NCBI GenBank assembly: GCA_900552315.1
Contig: URZM01000120.1
Span: 1 to 6,553, forward strand
Origin: an uncultured Bacteroidales bacterium
GTDB taxonomy: Bacteria; Bacteroidota; Bacteroidia; Bacteroidales; Muribaculaceae
Reading direction: 5' to 3'
Length of the DNA stretch: 6,553 bases
A program made the translations under genes and the position numbers. This document shows positions 5,702 to 6,553 of this stretch, piece by piece (the first letter of the stretch is position 1; the number at the start of each line of letters is the position of its first letter). The notes under the pieces are model-generated. The model was given only the letters and a program-made list of their open reading frames with translations, ran no database searches and was not told where the DNA came from.

Positions 5702-6430
5702 ATGAAGACACTGAAGATATTCGCGATGGCCTGTGTGGCTCTGCTTATGGCCTCGTGCGGCTCAGGTGAGAACACGAAGGACCTCAAGGTCGAGACCAAG
5801 ATCGCAGGCGACGCCGCCACCGCAGAGCAGTGGAACAGCGTGGTGGTGGTGGTGGATACCGCCGCCGTCTACAGCATGGAGAAGATAAGCAAGGATGACA
5901 GCGGCAAGGCTTTCGACGAGCAGAAATGGACCGTCAAGGTGCGTGTGAACGTCACCTCCGACGCCGTCAAGGGCGTTCCTGCCGCCGAGCTGCAGCACCA
6001 GCTCCCTGAACTCACACTCGATGTGCTGAATGGCGAGGGCAAGGAGATACTTGGCCAGAAGGGCTACAAACTCGAGGGCGACAACCTCAAGGCTTTCGCC
6101 GACCTGCTCTCCAAGGGCAAGGGCGCGCAGGGAGTCGTGGTGTTCACTCTCTCCACCAACAACTCGGATGACTGCGACAAGTGGTTCAACGAAGAGGCTG
6201 CCAGCGTGCGCATAGTCACCGCATCCGCCGAGGGAGGCTCTTCACGCATCAGCTCCTCCTCTATGGGGAGCGGTTCGGGCTCCGGCAGCTATGACATGTC
6301 TGCGGACATGAATCCTGACGACCTGAATATGGGAGACCTCAATGCCGCCGACATGGAGATGGGTGACATGGCTCCCGCCGACATGCTTCCAAGCGCTTCC
6401 GCCGACGAGGCATGTGCCGACGCGATCTGA
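5702..6430 (+). CDS. Predicted lipoprotein with Met/Asp-rich C-terminal tail (242 aa)
   Basis: Residues 1-18 form a lipoprotein signal peptide with lipobox MASC (Cys19), close to the preceding gene (both begin MKT-I/L-KI). Residues about 45-175 form a beta-rich domain (SVVVVVDTAAVY, KWTVKVRVNVTSD, ELTLDVLNGEGKEIL, AQGVVVFTLS, ASVRIVTASA) that aligns in layout with the central domain of the upstream lipoprotein, suggesting an old tandem duplication. A Ser/Gly linker (180-197) then leads to a tail (198-242) rich in Met and Asp: DMSADMNPDD, LNMGDLNAADMEMGDMAPAD. It contains no lysine or arginine. The C-terminal helical domain of its neighbour is absent. A run of five GTG codons (5840-5854) encodes Val47-51. 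Function is unknown; the tail could bind metal or a partner, but that is a guess. Confidence 0.88.
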   Translation: MKTLKIFAMACVALLMASCGSGENTKDLKVETKIAGDAATAEQWNSVVVVVDTAAVYSMEKISKDDSGKAFDEQKWTVKVRVNVTSDAVKGVPAAELQHQLPELTLDVLNGEGKEILGQKGYKLEGDNLKAFADLLSKGKGAQGVVVFTLSTNNSDDCDKWFNEEAASVRIVTASAEGGSSRISSSSMGSGSGSGSYDMSADMNPDDLNMGDLNAADMEMGDMAPADMLPSASADEACADAI

Positions 6431-6452
6431 CAAAGACTGACCTTCCCCACAT

Positions 6453-6480
6453 GGGCAGACCTCCCTATTCAGGTCTGTCC
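6453..6480 (+). terminator. Hairpin after the lipoprotein operon, first of two
   Basis: GGGCAGACCT (6453-6462) pairs with AGGTCTGTCC (6471-6480) over 10 bp, including one G-U pair, with an 8-nt loop. It starts 22 nt after the stop codon. No T-run follows. Confidence 0.6.
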
Positions 6481-6493
6481 GCAAGAAACGACC

Positions 6494-6519
6494 GGGGCGT
6501 GGCTATTGAGCCACGTCCC
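6494..6519 (+). terminator. Hairpin after the lipoprotein operon, second of two
   Basis: GGGGCGTGGCT (6494-6504) pairs with AGCCACGTCCC (6509-6519) over 11 bp, with one G-U pair and the loop ATTG. The following CTTTATATCC is only weakly T-rich. Together the two hairpins probably end the lipoprotein operon transcript. Confidence 0.6.
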
Positions 6520-6538
6520 AGTCCGCTTTATATCCTAT

Positions 6539-6553
6539 ATGAAAAACGCCGCA
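6539..6553 (+). CDS. Possible start of the next gene, cut by the window edge
   Basis: ATG at 6539 begins MKNAA and runs off the window. Its position after a terminator-like pair of hairpins, with a Lys-Asn start, is compatible with a new gene, but five codons cannot support more. No promoter element is visible between the hairpins and this ATG. Confidence 0.25.

Noticed and set aside
5840..5854. (GTG)5 repeat as a phase-variation tract
   Set aside because: A trinucleotide repeat inside a coding frame would change length by whole codons and not switch the gene off, and five units is short.

Overview
The window looks like chromosomal DNA of a gut Bacteroidales bacterium; Muribaculaceae-like is a guess from GC content and protein style. 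Three lines of evidence support this. Four promoters carry the Bacteroidetes -7 element TAnnTTTG, three of them with a TTG-type -33 element 19-20 bp upstream. Start codons mostly lack Shine-Dalgarno sequences. One broken gene ends in what looks like a type IX secretion (T9SS) sorting domain, a system confined to Bacteroidetes and relatives. No rRNA, tRNA, CRISPR array, transposase or phage gene is visible.

Region 1 (1-1065, minus strand) is a two-gene operon: a six-helix membrane protein followed by a small winged-helix regulator, with start and stop codons overlapping in ATGA. Its promoter contains a 17-bp palindrome between -33 and -7. A second copy lies in the 5' leader, which suggests autoregulation by the winged-helix protein. 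Region 2 (1066-2223) holds an AT-rich intergenic stretch with a plus-strand promoter, then a predicted exported protein of unknown function.

Region 3 (2224-3068) has a promoter with a G-rich tract upstream, a GC-rich structured leader of about 170 nt, a small lipoprotein gene and a strong intrinsic terminator. Region 4 (about 3211-4538) is the remnant of a T9SS-exported Asp-box beta-propeller gene. It lacks its 5' end and is broken by two reading-frame changes that look like internal deletions. Two tandem hairpins follow it.

Region 5 (4670-6519) is a promoter driving two lipoprotein genes 24 nt apart. They appear to share a paralogous central domain but carry different C-terminal modules: an acidic linker plus helical domain in the first, a Met/Asp-rich tail in the second. 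Two more hairpins close the unit, and a possible next gene starts at the right edge.

No complete new defence or mobile system can be claimed. The best leads are the paired operator around the regulator/membrane-protein operon, the structured lipoprotein leader, the module-swapped lipoprotein pair, and the way the T9SS gene was broken.
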